The notes: generated by a model from the sequence alone, not told the origin. Numbered from the stretch's first letter, positions 6,285 through 14,984 are shown. The stretch: 15,469 nt of DNA from Actinomycetes bacterium (GCA_030609215.1 JAUWCR010000005.1:1-15469); one strand, 5' to 3'. Made by a program: numbers and translations.

Positions 6285-6339
6285 AAATTGTATCATATCT
6301 AATTACAATTTAATTTCCATTGCTATTTTTATTAATAGC
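6285..6339 (+). promoter_or_regulatory. Leader region of the purine operon with two inverted repeats
   Basis: The 125-nt gap before purB holds AAATTGTA (6285-6292) inverted as TACAATTT (6304-6311), and GCTATT (6322-6327) inverted as AATAGC (6334-6339) with a 6-nt loop. The first could be an operator dyad; the second a weak hairpin. No T-tract follows, so neither is a terminator. I see no purine-riboswitch core or Bacillus-type PurBox. A poor promoter candidate, TTGCTA (6320-6325) with CATAGT (6345-6350), overlaps the second repeat. Confidence 0.3.
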
Positions 6340-6391
6340 TAGCTCATAGTAATAAATACGTTAAGAAAGTTTTTTGCATGAGGAGTAAATA

Positions 6392-7693
6392 ATGATTCCA
6401 AGGTATACTAATTCCGAGATAGGAAAAATATGGGAGGATGAAAGTAAATTTAAGTACTGGCTGGAAGTTGAAAAAGCAGTTTGCAAGGCACAGGCAGAAC
6501 TTGGTATTATTCCCAAAGAAGCTGCAGAAGATATAGTCAGAAAAGCTCAATTTGATTTAGAGGGAATAAATAGAATTGAATCCCGGACCCACCATGATGT
6601 AATTTCTTTTTTAACTAATGTTTCATCATATATTGGAGAATCCTCAAGGTATCTACATTATGGTCTTACTTCTTCTGATGTTGGCGATACAGCTCTCTCT
6701 TTACAGATTCTTGATGCTATAAATATAATTGAAAAAAAGGCTGGGAAGATTATTAAAACTTTAAAAAACCAGGCAAAAAAATATAAAGATATAGTTATGG
6801 TTGGTAGAACCCATGGTGTTCATGCTGAACCAATAACGCTTGGACTTAAATTTTCGGTCTGGGTTTTCGAGATGGCAAGGAATTTGGATAGAATTACCCA
6901 GTCCAGAGAAAATATTGCCTATGGGAAAATATCTGGAGCTGTTGGAACTTATGCTAATACATCTCCTGAGCTTGAAGAAAAGGTCTGTAAGCATTTAGGT
7001 TTAAAGCCTGCACCTGCTTCTACACAAATACTACAGAGAGATAGACATGCTCAGGTAATATGTACGCTGGCTATTTGCGGTGCTACTTTAGAAAAAATTG
7101 CGCTTGAGGTAAGAGGGTTACAGAGAACTGACGTAAAAGAGGTTGAGGAACCTTTTGCAGTTGGCCAAAAAGGTTCTTCGGCTATGCCTCATAAGAAAAA
7201 TCCTATTATATGTGAAAGAGTCTGCGGGCTTTCAAGAATTTTAAGGTCAAATGTTGTAACTGCTTTAGAAAATATTGCACTATGGCATGAACGTGATATT
7301 TCACATTCATCTGCAGAGAGAATAATAATTCCTGATAGCTTTATATTGCTTGATTACATGCTTGGAAAAACAATTTTTGTTGTAGAGAATTTAAATGTTA
7401 TAGAATCTAATATGAAAAGAAATTTAATGAAATATGGTGGGATTATATTTTCTCAGAGAGTACTTCTTGAACTTATAAATAAAGGAATGAGCAGGGAAAA
7501 TGCTTATAGCCTGGTTCAATCAGCAGCACTGAAGGCATGGAAAGAAGAGGGAAGTTTTAAAACAAACATTGTAAATGAAGAAAAAGTACTTGCTTGTTTG
7601 GGCAAAGATGAATTAGAAGAACTTTTTGATGCTAAATATCATTTAAGATACATAGATAAAATTATTAATAGGTTGGAAGATATATCTTTTTAG
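6392..7693 (+). CDS. purB: Adenylosuccinate lyase
   Basis: A 433-residue PurB of the compact bacterial type (family length about 430). It splits fumarate from SAICAR, giving AICAR, and from adenylosuccinate, giving AMP. The superfamily signature GSSAMPHKKNPI is at 261-272 with the catalytic loop serine at Ser263. His68 (RTHHD) and His141 (GRTHGVHAEP) are the active-site histidines, at the same numbers as I recall for Bacillus and Thermotoga PurB. TSSDVGDTALS (about 93-103) binds substrate. The ATG at 6392 has GAGGAG at 6380-6385 with ideal spacing. It is the first purine gene here, with a 101-nt gap before purL. No purE, purK or purC lies upstream, unlike the Bacillus operon where purB sits among them. 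Confidence 0.96.
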   Translation: MIPRYTNSEIGKIWEDESKFKYWLEVEKAVCKAQAELGIIPKEAAEDIVRKAQFDLEGINRIESRTHHDVISFLTNVSSYIGESSRYLHYGLTSSDVGDTALSLQILDAINIIEKKAGKIIKTLKNQAKKYKDIVMVGRTHGVHAEPITLGLKFSVWVFEMARNLDRITQSRENIAYGKISGAVGTYANTSPELEEKVCKHLGLKPAPASTQILQRDRHAQVICTLAICGATLEKIALEVRGLQRTDVKEVEEPFAVGQKGSSAMPHKKNPIICERVCGLSRILRSNVVTALENIALWHERDISHSSAERIIIPDSFILLDYMLGKTIFVVENLNVIESNMKRNLMKYGGIIFSQRVLLELINKGMSRENAYSLVQSAALKAWKEEGSFKTNIVNEEKVLACLGKDELEELFDAKYHLRYIDKIINRLEDISF

Positions 7694-7794
7694 GTGCAAG
7701 TGTTAATTTTTAAAAAGCAATATGCAAATAAAAGTAAATTGGGAAATATATTACATAAATGCTATTGCTAAAATGATAGAGAGGAGAGGATGCA

Positions 7795-10700
7795 ATGCAG
7801 CGCTTTTATCGATGTATCGATAAAAGTTTTGAATATTGTTTTTATATTGAAACCGCTGGCACACTTACACCAGAAGATTTAGAAGTACTTAAGTGGCTTC
7901 TTGCTGAAACATTTGACCCCGAGAATTTTAGAGAGAAATCATTTTTTAGCTCCGGGCAGCATACTGTTATTGAAATAGGCCCCCGTTTAAACTTTGAGAC
8001 AGCACTTTCAACGAATGCAGTTGCTATCTGCCATGCATGTGGTTTGAAAAAAATTACCCGCATTGAACTATCAAAGCGATACAAGCTGCCGCCAGGAACT
8101 GACCAATTGCAATTTATTGAAATTCATCATGATAGAATGACGGAGTGTTTTTATCCCGAGCTGCTGGAAACATTTGAGACAGGGATTATACCAGAAAAAG
8201 TTTATAAAGTGCCGCTAACAGAGGAAGGTATTGAAGCGTTAAGGAAAATCAATAGCAAAATGGGTCTTGGCATGGATGAATGGGATATCAATTTCTACTA
8301 TAATCTGTTTATAAATGATATAGGAAGAAATCCTACAAATGTAGAATGCTTTCAGCTTGGTCAGGCTAACAGTGAACATTCGCGCCACTGGTTTTTTAAA
8401 GGGAAATTGTTAATTAACAATAAAGAGGTTTCTAGAACCTTAATGCAGGTTATAAAGTCGACGTTAGATGCTAAACCTTCGAACAGTATAATAGCGTTCA
8501 AGGATAATTCAAGCGGAATTAAGGGTTATAAGATTTGGACAATTGTACAGAATCTTCCAGGATTCTGCTCTCCGTTTTTTAATCAACAGCAGACATATTA
8601 TATTATATTTACTGCTGAAACACATAATTTTCCAAACGGCGTAGCTCCATTCCCGGGAGCTGAAACGGGAACAAGTGAAAGAATACGAGATATTCAGGCA
8701 ACTGGGAGAGGGGGATTGGTTGTTGCTGGTACAGCAGGATATTGCACAGGAAATTTAAATATTCCTAACTATTTAATTCCTGGTGAAGATGGTAAGTTTT
8801 TATATCCTTCAAACCTTGCTTCTCCGTTAAAAATCATAATAAGGGAGAGTGATGGAGCATCAGATTATGGGAACAAATTTGGGGAACCTGTAATTCAGGG
8901 TTTCACCAGAACATTTGGGTTGAGGCTTCCTGATGGCCAGCGTCGTGAATGGGTAAAACCGATTATGTTCACTGGTGGTATCGGACAAATAGACAGACGG
9001 CATATAAAAAAAGAAAAACCAAAGAAAGGTATGCTGATTATACAGGTTGGAGGTCCGGCATATCGTATTGGTATGGGCGGTGGCTCTGCCTCAAGTTTGG
9101 TCCAGAGCGAAAATAGAGAAGATCTTGACTTTAATGCTGTACAGCGTGGGAATGCACAGATGGAACAAAAGATGAATCGAGTAATCCGGGCCTGTATTGA
9201 GATGGGTGATAAAAATCCAATCTTGAGCATACATGATCAGGGTGCTGGCGGACCATGCAATGTTCTAACAGAGATAGTTGAACCAGCAGGAGGAAAGATT
9301 GAAATTCGTAATATACAGGTTGGTGACAAGACAATGTCTGTTCTTGAGATATGGGGTGCAGAATTCCAGGAGCGGAATGCTTTTCTTATAGAGCAGGAGC
9401 AGCTTAAGCAGTTTAAAACGATCTGTGAGCGAGAGAAAGTAAATTGCGAAGTCCTTGGAGAAATCACTGGAGATGGGCAAATCGTAGTGCATGATAGCCT
9501 GGACAATTCTATTCCTGTTGATCTCAGTCTTGAAAAAATTTTGAGCCATATTCCTCAAAAAACCTTCAGGCTTGAGCGCATTCAAAAGAAGTTAATGCCA
9601 CTTAGGCTTCCTGCAGACCTTTCTGTAGCAAAAGCTTTAAAGATAATATTTGAATTGCCATCAGTAGGGTCAAAAGGTTTTTTAGTAAGAAAGGTTGATA
9701 GGAGCGTAACAGGGTTAGTTGCACAACAGCAATGCTGCGGGCCATTACAACTTCCTGTTTCTGATGTAGCTGTGGTAGCACAAAGTCATTTTGGACTCAC
9801 AGGCGCTGCTCTTGCTATTGGGGAACAGCCAATTAAAATTCTTGTTAATCCAGAGGCAGGTGCACGCATGGCAGTAGGAGAAGCACTGACAAATATTGTC
9901 TGGGCTCTCATTAGTGATATTTCAGATATAAAATGCTCGGTTAATTGGATGTGGCCCGCTAAACTTCCTGGTTGTGGTGCAGAACTCTGGGACGCAGCAA
10001 TTTCTCTTAGTGAATTGATGATAAAGCTTGGAATAGCAGCTGATGGCGGTAAAGACAGTCTCTCGATGGCAGCACAGGTAAAGGATGAAATTGTAAAAGC
10101 TCCCGGCGAGGTAGTTATTTCTGCTTATTCTTCAATGCCTGATATAACCAATGTAGTAACTCCTGACATCAAGCGGCCAGGTGAAAGCAAATTAATGCTG
10201 ATTGATATTGCTTCAGGGAAGAATCGTCTTGGCGGGTCAGCACTATTACAGGCATTTGGACAAATTGGTGACGAATCTCCAGATGTTGATAATCCTGCAC
10301 TTTTAGCTAATGGTTTTAAGGCGATCCAGAAAATGATTGAAATGAATTTAATTCTTGCCGGTCATGATAGAAGTGACGGAGGATTAATTACTACTCTGGC
10401 AGAGATGGCACTGGCAGGAAACTGTGGAATGAAAATTAAGCTTCCTGATAATATAGAGATTATTCCTCAGTTATTTGCTGAGGAGCTGGGGCTAGTCTTT
10501 GAATACCTTCCAGAGCATAAAGCGGCAATTAATACTATCTTAAAAGAATTCAGTATTCCTTATATTATTTTAGGCAGTACCCGAAAAGAGAGGAATATTG
10601 TAATTTACCATGGTAATGAAATCAAGTTGGATATTGACACTCACACCCTGCTTGCCTGGTGGGAATCAACAAGTGATCAGCTTGAGCAGCACCAGATGAA

Positions 10701-11625
10701 TCCATCACTTGCAAAGAAACAAACAGATGCTCACAGCAGATCTGGCCCAGTGTATCACCTGTCCTTTCAGCCTGGCAATACACCATTAGAACTGTTGTCG
10801 CGTGTAGAAAAGCCAAGAGTTGCAATCATCCGGGAAGAAGGCAGCAATGGTGATCGGGAGATGGCATCTGCATTCTTCTCTGCTGGATTTGAGCCCTGGG
10901 ATGTCACAATGACTGATTTGCTCAGCGGCAATAGCAGCAGTAGTAATATCTCTCTTGAGAAATTTAGAGGGATAGCGTTTGTAGGTGGATTTTCATATGC
11001 AGATGTTTTAGATAGCGGCAAAGGCTGGGCTGGCATAATCAGATTTAATCCAAAGCTGCGGGAAATGTTTGATAATTTCTATGATAGACCAGACACATTC
11101 TCGTTAGGTGTATGTAATGGTTGTCAGCTTATGACCCTTCTTGGATGGGTGCCCTGGAAGGGAATTCCTGAAATAAAGCAGCCGAGGTTTATCCGCAATC
11201 CATCAGGGCGGTTTGAATCACGCTGGGTTGCAGTAAAGGTTTTAAAAAGCCCTTCCATTATGCTTAAAGGCATGGAGGATTCAATTATTGGCATATGGGT
11301 TGCTCACAGAGAAGGTTATCTACACTGCCAGGATCCTAAAATTTTATCGGATGCATCAAGTGCAAATCTAACACCAATACTATATGTTGATGACAGGGGA
11401 GTGCCTACAGAAAAATATCCCTTTAATCCAAATAGTTCTCCATCTGGTTTTACAGCATTGTGCTCACCAGATGGCAGGCATCTTGCCATGATGCCTCATC
11501 CTGAACGAACATTTCTTCTCTGGCAGTGGCCATGGATACCACAGGAATGGAAATCTACTCTAAAGGTTTCTCCATGGCTTAAAATGTTCCAGAATGCTAG
11601 AAAATGGTGTGATAAAAACAGTTAA
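7795..11625 (+). CDS. purL: Phosphoribosylformylglycinamidine synthase, large single-chain type (PurL with fused glutaminase)
   Basis: A 1276-residue FGAM synthase converting FGAR, glutamine and ATP to FGAM. In order: a PurS-like N-terminal domain (about 1-160), a linker, tandem AIRS-type halves with QANSEHSRHWFFKG (near 190) and the ATP-site AETHNFPNGV (from 274), and a class I glutaminase domain from about 1007. That domain has catalytic Cys1107 (GVCNGCQ) with His1235 and Glu1237 (PHPE). This long form replaces separate purS, purQ and purL; E. coli PurL is about 1295 residues. Stretches such as GASDYGNKFGEPV, LPDGQRREW and KCSVNWMWPAKLPG recall animal PFAS more than E. coli. Arginine CGN codons and G+C look higher than in purB and purF, suggesting transfer. 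GAGGAGAGG (7781-7789) precedes the ATG. Confidence 0.97.
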   Translation: MQRFYRCIDKSFEYCFYIETAGTLTPEDLEVLKWLLAETFDPENFREKSFFSSGQHTVIEIGPRLNFETALSTNAVAICHACGLKKITRIELSKRYKLPPGTDQLQFIEIHHDRMTECFYPELLETFETGIIPEKVYKVPLTEEGIEALRKINSKMGLGMDEWDINFYYNLFINDIGRNPTNVECFQLGQANSEHSRHWFFKGKLLINNKEVSRTLMQVIKSTLDAKPSNSIIAFKDNSSGIKGYKIWTIVQNLPGFCSPFFNQQQTYYIIFTAETHNFPNGVAPFPGAETGTSERIRDIQATGRGGLVVAGTAGYCTGNLNIPNYLIPGEDGKFLYPSNLASPLKIIIRESDGASDYGNKFGEPVIQGFTRTFGLRLPDGQRREWVKPIMFTGGIGQIDRRHIKKEKPKKGMLIIQVGGPAYRIGMGGGSASSLVQSENREDLDFNAVQRGNAQMEQKMNRVIRACIEMGDKNPILSIHDQGAGGPCNVLTEIVEPAGGKIEIRNIQVGDKTMSVLEIWGAEFQERNAFLIEQEQLKQFKTICEREKVNCEVLGEITGDGQIVVHDSLDNSIPVDLSLEKILSHIPQKTFRLERIQKKLMPLRLPADLSVAKALKIIFELPSVGSKGFLVRKVDRSVTGLVAQQQCCGPLQLPVSDVAVVAQSHFGLTGAALAIGEQPIKILVNPEAGARMAVGEALTNIVWALISDISDIKCSVNWMWPAKLPGCGAELWDAAISLSELMIKLGIAADGGKDSLSMAAQVKDEIVKAPGEVVISAYSSMPDITNVVTPDIKRPGESKLMLIDIASGKNRLGGSALLQAFGQIGDESPDVDNPALLANGFKAIQKMIEMNLILAGHDRSDGGLITTLAEMALAGNCGMKIKLPDNIEIIPQLFAEELGLVFEYLPEHKAAINTILKEFSIPYIILGSTRKERNIVIYHGNEIKLDIDTHTLLAWWESTSDQLEQHQMNPSLAKKQTDAHSRSGPVYHLSFQPGNTPLELLSRVEKPRVAIIREEGSNGDREMASAFFSAGFEPWDVTMTDLLSGNSSSSNISLEKFRGIAFVGGFSYADVLDSGKGWAGIIRFNPKLREMFDNFYDRPDTFSLGVCNGCQLMTLLGWVPWKGIPEIKQPRFIRNPSGRFESRWVAVKVLKSPSIMLKGMEDSIIGIWVAHREGYLHCQDPKILSDASSANLTPILYVDDRGVPTEKYPFNPNSSPSGFTALCSPDGRHLAMMPHPERTFLLWQWPWIPQEWKSTLKVSPWLKMFQNARKWCDKNS
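7803..7826. repeat. Perfect 11-bp inverted repeat within the first codons of purL
   Basis: CTTTTATCGAT (7803-7813) and ATCGATAAAAG (7816-7826) are exact reverse complements separated by GT. The repeat spans purL codons 3-11, directly downstream of the start codon. As RNA it can form a stem of about 10 bp with a tetraloop that could hinder initiation. As DNA it is a 24-bp near-continuous dyad suitable for a dimeric repressor. Neither role is proven. Confidence 0.7.
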
Positions 11626-11699
11626 TCTGCTCATCTTGCCAATTTATTTTAAAAATAATCTTACAGAATAAATTCTTTAGTTTATTTTAAATTTCTATT

Positions 11700-11708
11700 T
11701 GTTATAAT
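11700..11708 (+). promoter_or_regulatory. Extended -10 promoter candidate for purF
   Basis: TGTTATAAT (TG at 11700-11701, TATAAT at 11703-11708) is an exact extended -10 element in the 186-nt gap between purL and purF. No TTGACA-like -35 is present; TTTATT at 11681-11686 is the nearest candidate. Extended -10 promoters often lack a good -35. The transcript would start near 11715, with a 5' leader of about 97 nt, so purFMNH may be expressed apart from purBL. Confidence 0.5.
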
Positions 11709-11811
11709 AAAGCCAGAGCTCAGTTTTTAAAATAGGAAATCTATTTATAGTAGTAAAAAAATTAATTGCGGAAAAATTTGCTATAAGGAAAATTAATTAT
11801 AAACTAAATAG

Positions 11812-13299
11812 TTGCTATATAAATTAAAAGAAAACAAGCATAATAAATCAAAAAAAGTAAACGCAGCTGATAAAGGAATTAATGAAAGCTGCGGCGTATT
11901 TGGTATTTATGCACCTGGTGAAAATATAGCTGAAATTATATTTTATGGGCTTCAAGCACTCCAGCACAGGGGACAGGAAAGTGCTGGTATGGCAGTATCA
12001 GATAGAGAAAATATTTTAGTTTTTAAAGATTTAGGATTGGTATCTCAGGTATTTAATAAACAAAGCTTGGTTCCCCTGCAGGGTTATATAGGAATAGGCC
12101 ATACCCGTTACTCAACTAAAGGTGAAAATATCTGGAAAAATTCACAACCCCTTTATTGTATGTTCAGAGATGAAGCATTTACTATAGCTCATAACGGGAA
12201 TTTAACCAATGCTGAAGAAATCAGGGAAGAGCAAATAAAAAAAGGGATTAAATTAGAGACTACTACAGATACAGAGGTTATTGCATCACTCATTGAAAGT
12301 TCTGGCAAAGCAAACATTGAAGATGCCATTAAAGAAGCAACTGACAGGATTAGAGGGTCTTACTCACTGGTTATATTGACAAAGGATAAATTAATAGGAA
12401 TAAGAGATCCACATGGTTTTAGGCCTTTAGTATTAGGCAGCTTAAAAGGGAATTATGTTATTGCTTCTGAAACATGTGCTCTCGATATAGTAGATGCTGA
12501 ATTTATACGAGAGGTAGATCCAGGAGAAATAATAGTAATAGACAAAAATGGTTTAAGGTCGCAAATGTTACTTCCGGTAGAGAGAATTTCAATGTGTGTT
12601 TTTGAACTTATTTATTTTGCAAGGCCCGATAGCTATATATACAATAAAAATATGTTTGAGGTAAGGCATAAATTAGGAGAGGAACTGGCCAGGCAGTATC
12701 CAGTTGATGCGGATATTGTAATTTCTGTTCCAGACTCCGGCACACCTTCTGCCATTGGATATTCAGCTGCCTCTAAGATACCTTATGCACAAGGATTTAT
12801 AAAGAATAGATATATTGGAAGAACTTTTATTCAGCCAACTCAGAAAGTAAGAGAAATAGCTGTAAGGCTGAAATTAAATCCACTAAAAGATATTATTCGG
12901 GGCAAGAGGCTAGTTGTAACTGATGATTCAATAGTTAGAGGGACAACATCAAAAAAAGTTGTTAAAATGCTATACAATGCTGGTGCTAAGGAAGTTCATA
13001 TGAGAATTACATGTCCTCCGCTAGCATACCCCTGTTATTATGGGGTTGATATGGCTACAAAGAAAGAATTTATTGCAAACCACAGGACATTAGAGGATAT
13101 AAGAAAATATTTAAATGTTGATAGTTTAAAATATTTAACAATTGATAGTCTTGTAAAAGCGATAGGAGAACCAAGAAATAAGTTTTGTTTTGCATGTTTT
13201 AACGGGGATTATCCAGTACAGATTCCCAAGAATTATAAGTTTGATAAATATTCTATTGATAACAAGGAGAAAGTATCTTCTAATGCCTGGGAAAAATAA
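11812..13299 (+). CDS. purF: Amidophosphoribosyltransferase, [4Fe-4S] type with propeptide
   Basis: A 495-residue PurF, the committed step of purine synthesis: PRPP plus glutamine to 5-phosphoribosylamine. Cys27 (ESCGVFGIY) is the N-terminal nucleophile of the Ntn glutaminase exposed after removal of a propeptide. HRGQESAGMAVS and GHTRYSTKG follow in that domain. The PRPP-binding loop VVTDDSIVRGTT is near residue 368. Cys262, Cys408, Cys459 and Cys462 (CFAC) match the [4Fe-4S] ligands of the Bacillus-type enzyme, which is oxygen-sensitive and feedback-inhibited by nucleotides. The TTG at 11812 is the only usual start before Cys27 (a stop lies directly upstream). It has no proper Shine-Dalgarno and gives a 26-residue basic propeptide, longer than the roughly 11 residues of B. 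subtilis. The end overlaps purM by 17 nt. Confidence 0.96.
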   Translation: MLYKLKENKHNKSKKVNAADKGINESCGVFGIYAPGENIAEIIFYGLQALQHRGQESAGMAVSDRENILVFKDLGLVSQVFNKQSLVPLQGYIGIGHTRYSTKGENIWKNSQPLYCMFRDEAFTIAHNGNLTNAEEIREEQIKKGIKLETTTDTEVIASLIESSGKANIEDAIKEATDRIRGSYSLVILTKDKLIGIRDPHGFRPLVLGSLKGNYVIASETCALDIVDAEFIREVDPGEIIVIDKNGLRSQMLLPVERISMCVFELIYFARPDSYIYNKNMFEVRHKLGEELARQYPVDADIVISVPDSGTPSAIGYSAASKIPYAQGFIKNRYIGRTFIQPTQKVREIAVRLKLNPLKDIIRGKRLVVTDDSIVRGTTSKKVVKMLYNAGAKEVHMRITCPPLAYPCYYGVDMATKKEFIANHRTLEDIRKYLNVDSLKYLTIDSLVKAIGEPRNKFCFACFNGDYPVQIPKNYKFDKYSIDNKEKVSSNAWEK

Positions 13300-14356
13300 G
13301 GCATCAGTAAATATAAGAAAATATTCTTACAAGAAATCAGGAGTGGATTTAGACAAAGCTTCTAAAGCCATAGATTTAATAAAAGAATCGGTGTCTTCAA
13401 CTTTTTCAAATAATGTTTTAAACGACCTTTCTTCATTTTCAGGTTTATTTAAACTTGATCTTGCCAAATACAGGAATCCAATACTTGCTTCTTCTACTGA
13501 TGGCGTGGGTACGAAAATGCTTATTGCTAAAGAGGTAAATAATTATCGATTCATTGGGCAAGATCTTGTAGCAATGTGTATTAATGACATATTATGTAGT
13601 GGTGCCATGCCATTATTTTTTTTAGATTATATTGCATGCGGGAAACTACAGCCTTCAAAAATTAAAATAATTGTTGAATCAATTGCTGCCAGCTGCAGGA
13701 AATGCAGGACTGCGCTTATAGGTGGAGAAACTGCAGAAATGCCCGACATGTATGGAAGGGATGATATTGATCTGGCTGGTTTTGTAGTAGGCCTGGTTGA
13801 CGGATCAGACATTATAAAAAGAGATTTAGTAAATAAAAATGATATTATTGTGGGTATATCATCTTCAGGGATTCATAGCAATGGATTTTCGCTGGTAAGA
13901 AAGATAATTGATGATAAGAAATTAGATCTGGGTAAAAAATATAAATGGACAGAAAATAAGGTGTTATCTGATTTGTTGCTGACACCTACAAAACTGTATT
14001 TTAAAATTATTTATGAAATTTTAGTTAAAAGTAAAATCAAAATCCACGGTATTGCTCACATAACAGGCGGCGGTTTTTATGAAAATATAAAAAGAGTAAT
14101 ACCTTCTAATTTAGATGCTGTAATAGGTAAGGGAAGCTGGCAGATACCTCATATTTTTAAAGTTCTGCAGGAAATGGGAAATATCAGCAGAATAGAGATG
14201 TTTAGAGTGTTTAACATGGGTATTGGAATGGTTTTAATTGCATCACCGGATGATTTTTATGATATTAGCAGTATTGCTTCAGAGACGGGAGAAGATATTT
14301 ATAAAATTGGCAGGATAGCTTCAGGCAGCGGAAATGTAATAATTGCAAAGGGCTAG
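13283..14356 (+). CDS. purM: Phosphoribosylformylglycinamidine cyclo-ligase (AIR synthetase)
   Basis: A 357-residue PurM, close to the usual 340-350. It closes the imidazole ring, turning FGAM and ATP into AIR. N-terminal YKKSGVDLDKASKAIDLIK is typical, followed by the ATP-site ASSTDGVGTK, the DLVAMCINDILCSGAMPLFF segment, and LIGGETAEMPDMY ahead of DLAGFVVG. The C-terminal half has HITGGGFYENIKRV and FNMGIGMV. The frame is open back to a TTG at 13190. The ATG at 13283 is preferred because the protein then begins just before the conserved region and AAGGAGA (13264-13270) precedes it, although 12 nt away. It overlaps the purF end by 17 nt, so the two are translationally coupled. Its FGAM substrate is made by the PurL encoded upstream. 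Confidence 0.95.
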   Translation: MPGKNKASVNIRKYSYKKSGVDLDKASKAIDLIKESVSSTFSNNVLNDLSSFSGLFKLDLAKYRNPILASSTDGVGTKMLIAKEVNNYRFIGQDLVAMCINDILCSGAMPLFFLDYIACGKLQPSKIKIIVESIAASCRKCRTALIGGETAEMPDMYGRDDIDLAGFVVGLVDGSDIIKRDLVNKNDIIVGISSSGIHSNGFSLVRKIIDDKKLDLGKKYKWTENKVLSDLLLTPTKLYFKIIYEILVKSKIKIHGIAHITGGGFYENIKRVIPSNLDAVIGKGSWQIPHIFKVLQEMGNISRIEMFRVFNMGIGMVLIASPDDFYDISSIASETGEDIYKIGRIASGSGNVIIAKG

Positions 14357-14372
14357 GAAGGGGCAATAGAAA

Positions 14373-14984
14373 ATGAAAAAGAAGATAGCAGTTTTTGCTT
14401 CGGGATTTGGCTCAAACCTTCAGGCTATTATAGATTATATTGGCAGGGGGAGTTTAAATGGTGAGATTGCTTTAGTATTCAGCAACAATAAAGGTGCCTA
14501 TGCATTAGAAAGAGCAAAAAAACATAAAATACAGACAGTTTGTATGAACACTAAAGATTTTGCCAGTAGAAAAGAATTTGATTTAAAAATAGCTGAGATT
14601 TTAAAATCCGAGAAGATTGATTTAATTGTTCTTGCAGGTTATATGTTACTATTGAGCCCTGAGCTTGTAGCTATTTTTGAGAATAAGATTATGAATATAC
14701 ACCCTGCTTTACTTCCTTCCTTTAAAGGTACACATAGTATAAAGGATGCATACAAGTATGGTGTTAAGGTAACAGGAGTAACGGTGCACTTTGTTGATAA
14801 GGATTTAGACAGAGGACCAATAATTTTACAGGAACCAGTATATATTGATAATGATGATAGTATGGAAAGTCTGGAGGAAAAAATCCATAGGGTAGAGCAT
14901 GAAATTTATCCAAAAGCAGTAGAATATTTTTGTGATGACAGATTAAAGATAGTTGGCAGAAAAGTAAAATTAATATCAGATTAA
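14373..14984 (+). CDS. purN: Phosphoribosylglycinamide formyltransferase, folate-dependent
   Basis: A 203-residue GAR transformylase, the normal size for PurN. It uses 10-formyltetrahydrofolate to convert GAR to FGAR. The phosphate-binding N-terminus AVFASGFGSNLQAII is typical. The catalytic triad is visible as Asn108 and His110 (MNIHPALLPSF) and Asp146 (DLDRGPIILQ). TGVTVHFVD precedes the Asp, as in the family. AGGAAGGGG (14355-14363) precedes the ATG with about 9-nt spacing, and the gap to purM is only 16 nt, so they share a transcript. Its presence implies a folate route at this step, not formate-dependent PurT, and fits an intact one-carbon metabolism. Confidence 0.96.
   Translation: MKKKIAVFASGFGSNLQAIIDYIGRGSLNGEIALVFSNNKGAYALERAKKHKIQTVCMNTKDFASRKEFDLKIAEILKSEKIDLIVLAGYMLLLSPELVAIFENKIMNIHPALLPSFKGTHSIKDAYKYGVKVTGVTVHFVDKDLDRGPIILQEPVYIDNDDSMESLEEKIHRVEHEIYPKAVEYFCDDRLKIVGRKVKLISD

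Noticed and set aside
6267..6391. Purine riboswitch or PurBox before purB
   Set aside because: I looked for the conserved riboswitch core and for a CGAA-type PurBox and saw neither; only AT-rich inverted repeats are present.
6344..6994. Minus-strand frames over the start of purB
   Set aside because: They are antisense to well-conserved PurB coding sequence and lack any protein family character.
8895..11036. Several minus-strand frames inside purL
   Set aside because: The purL frame is intact and conserved throughout. Long antisense frames are expected from its higher G+C.
13190..13282. A longer purM starting with TTG at 13190
   Set aside because: It would overlap the conserved end of purF by 110 nt and add a non-conserved hydrophobic extension. 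The ATG at 13283 fits family length.
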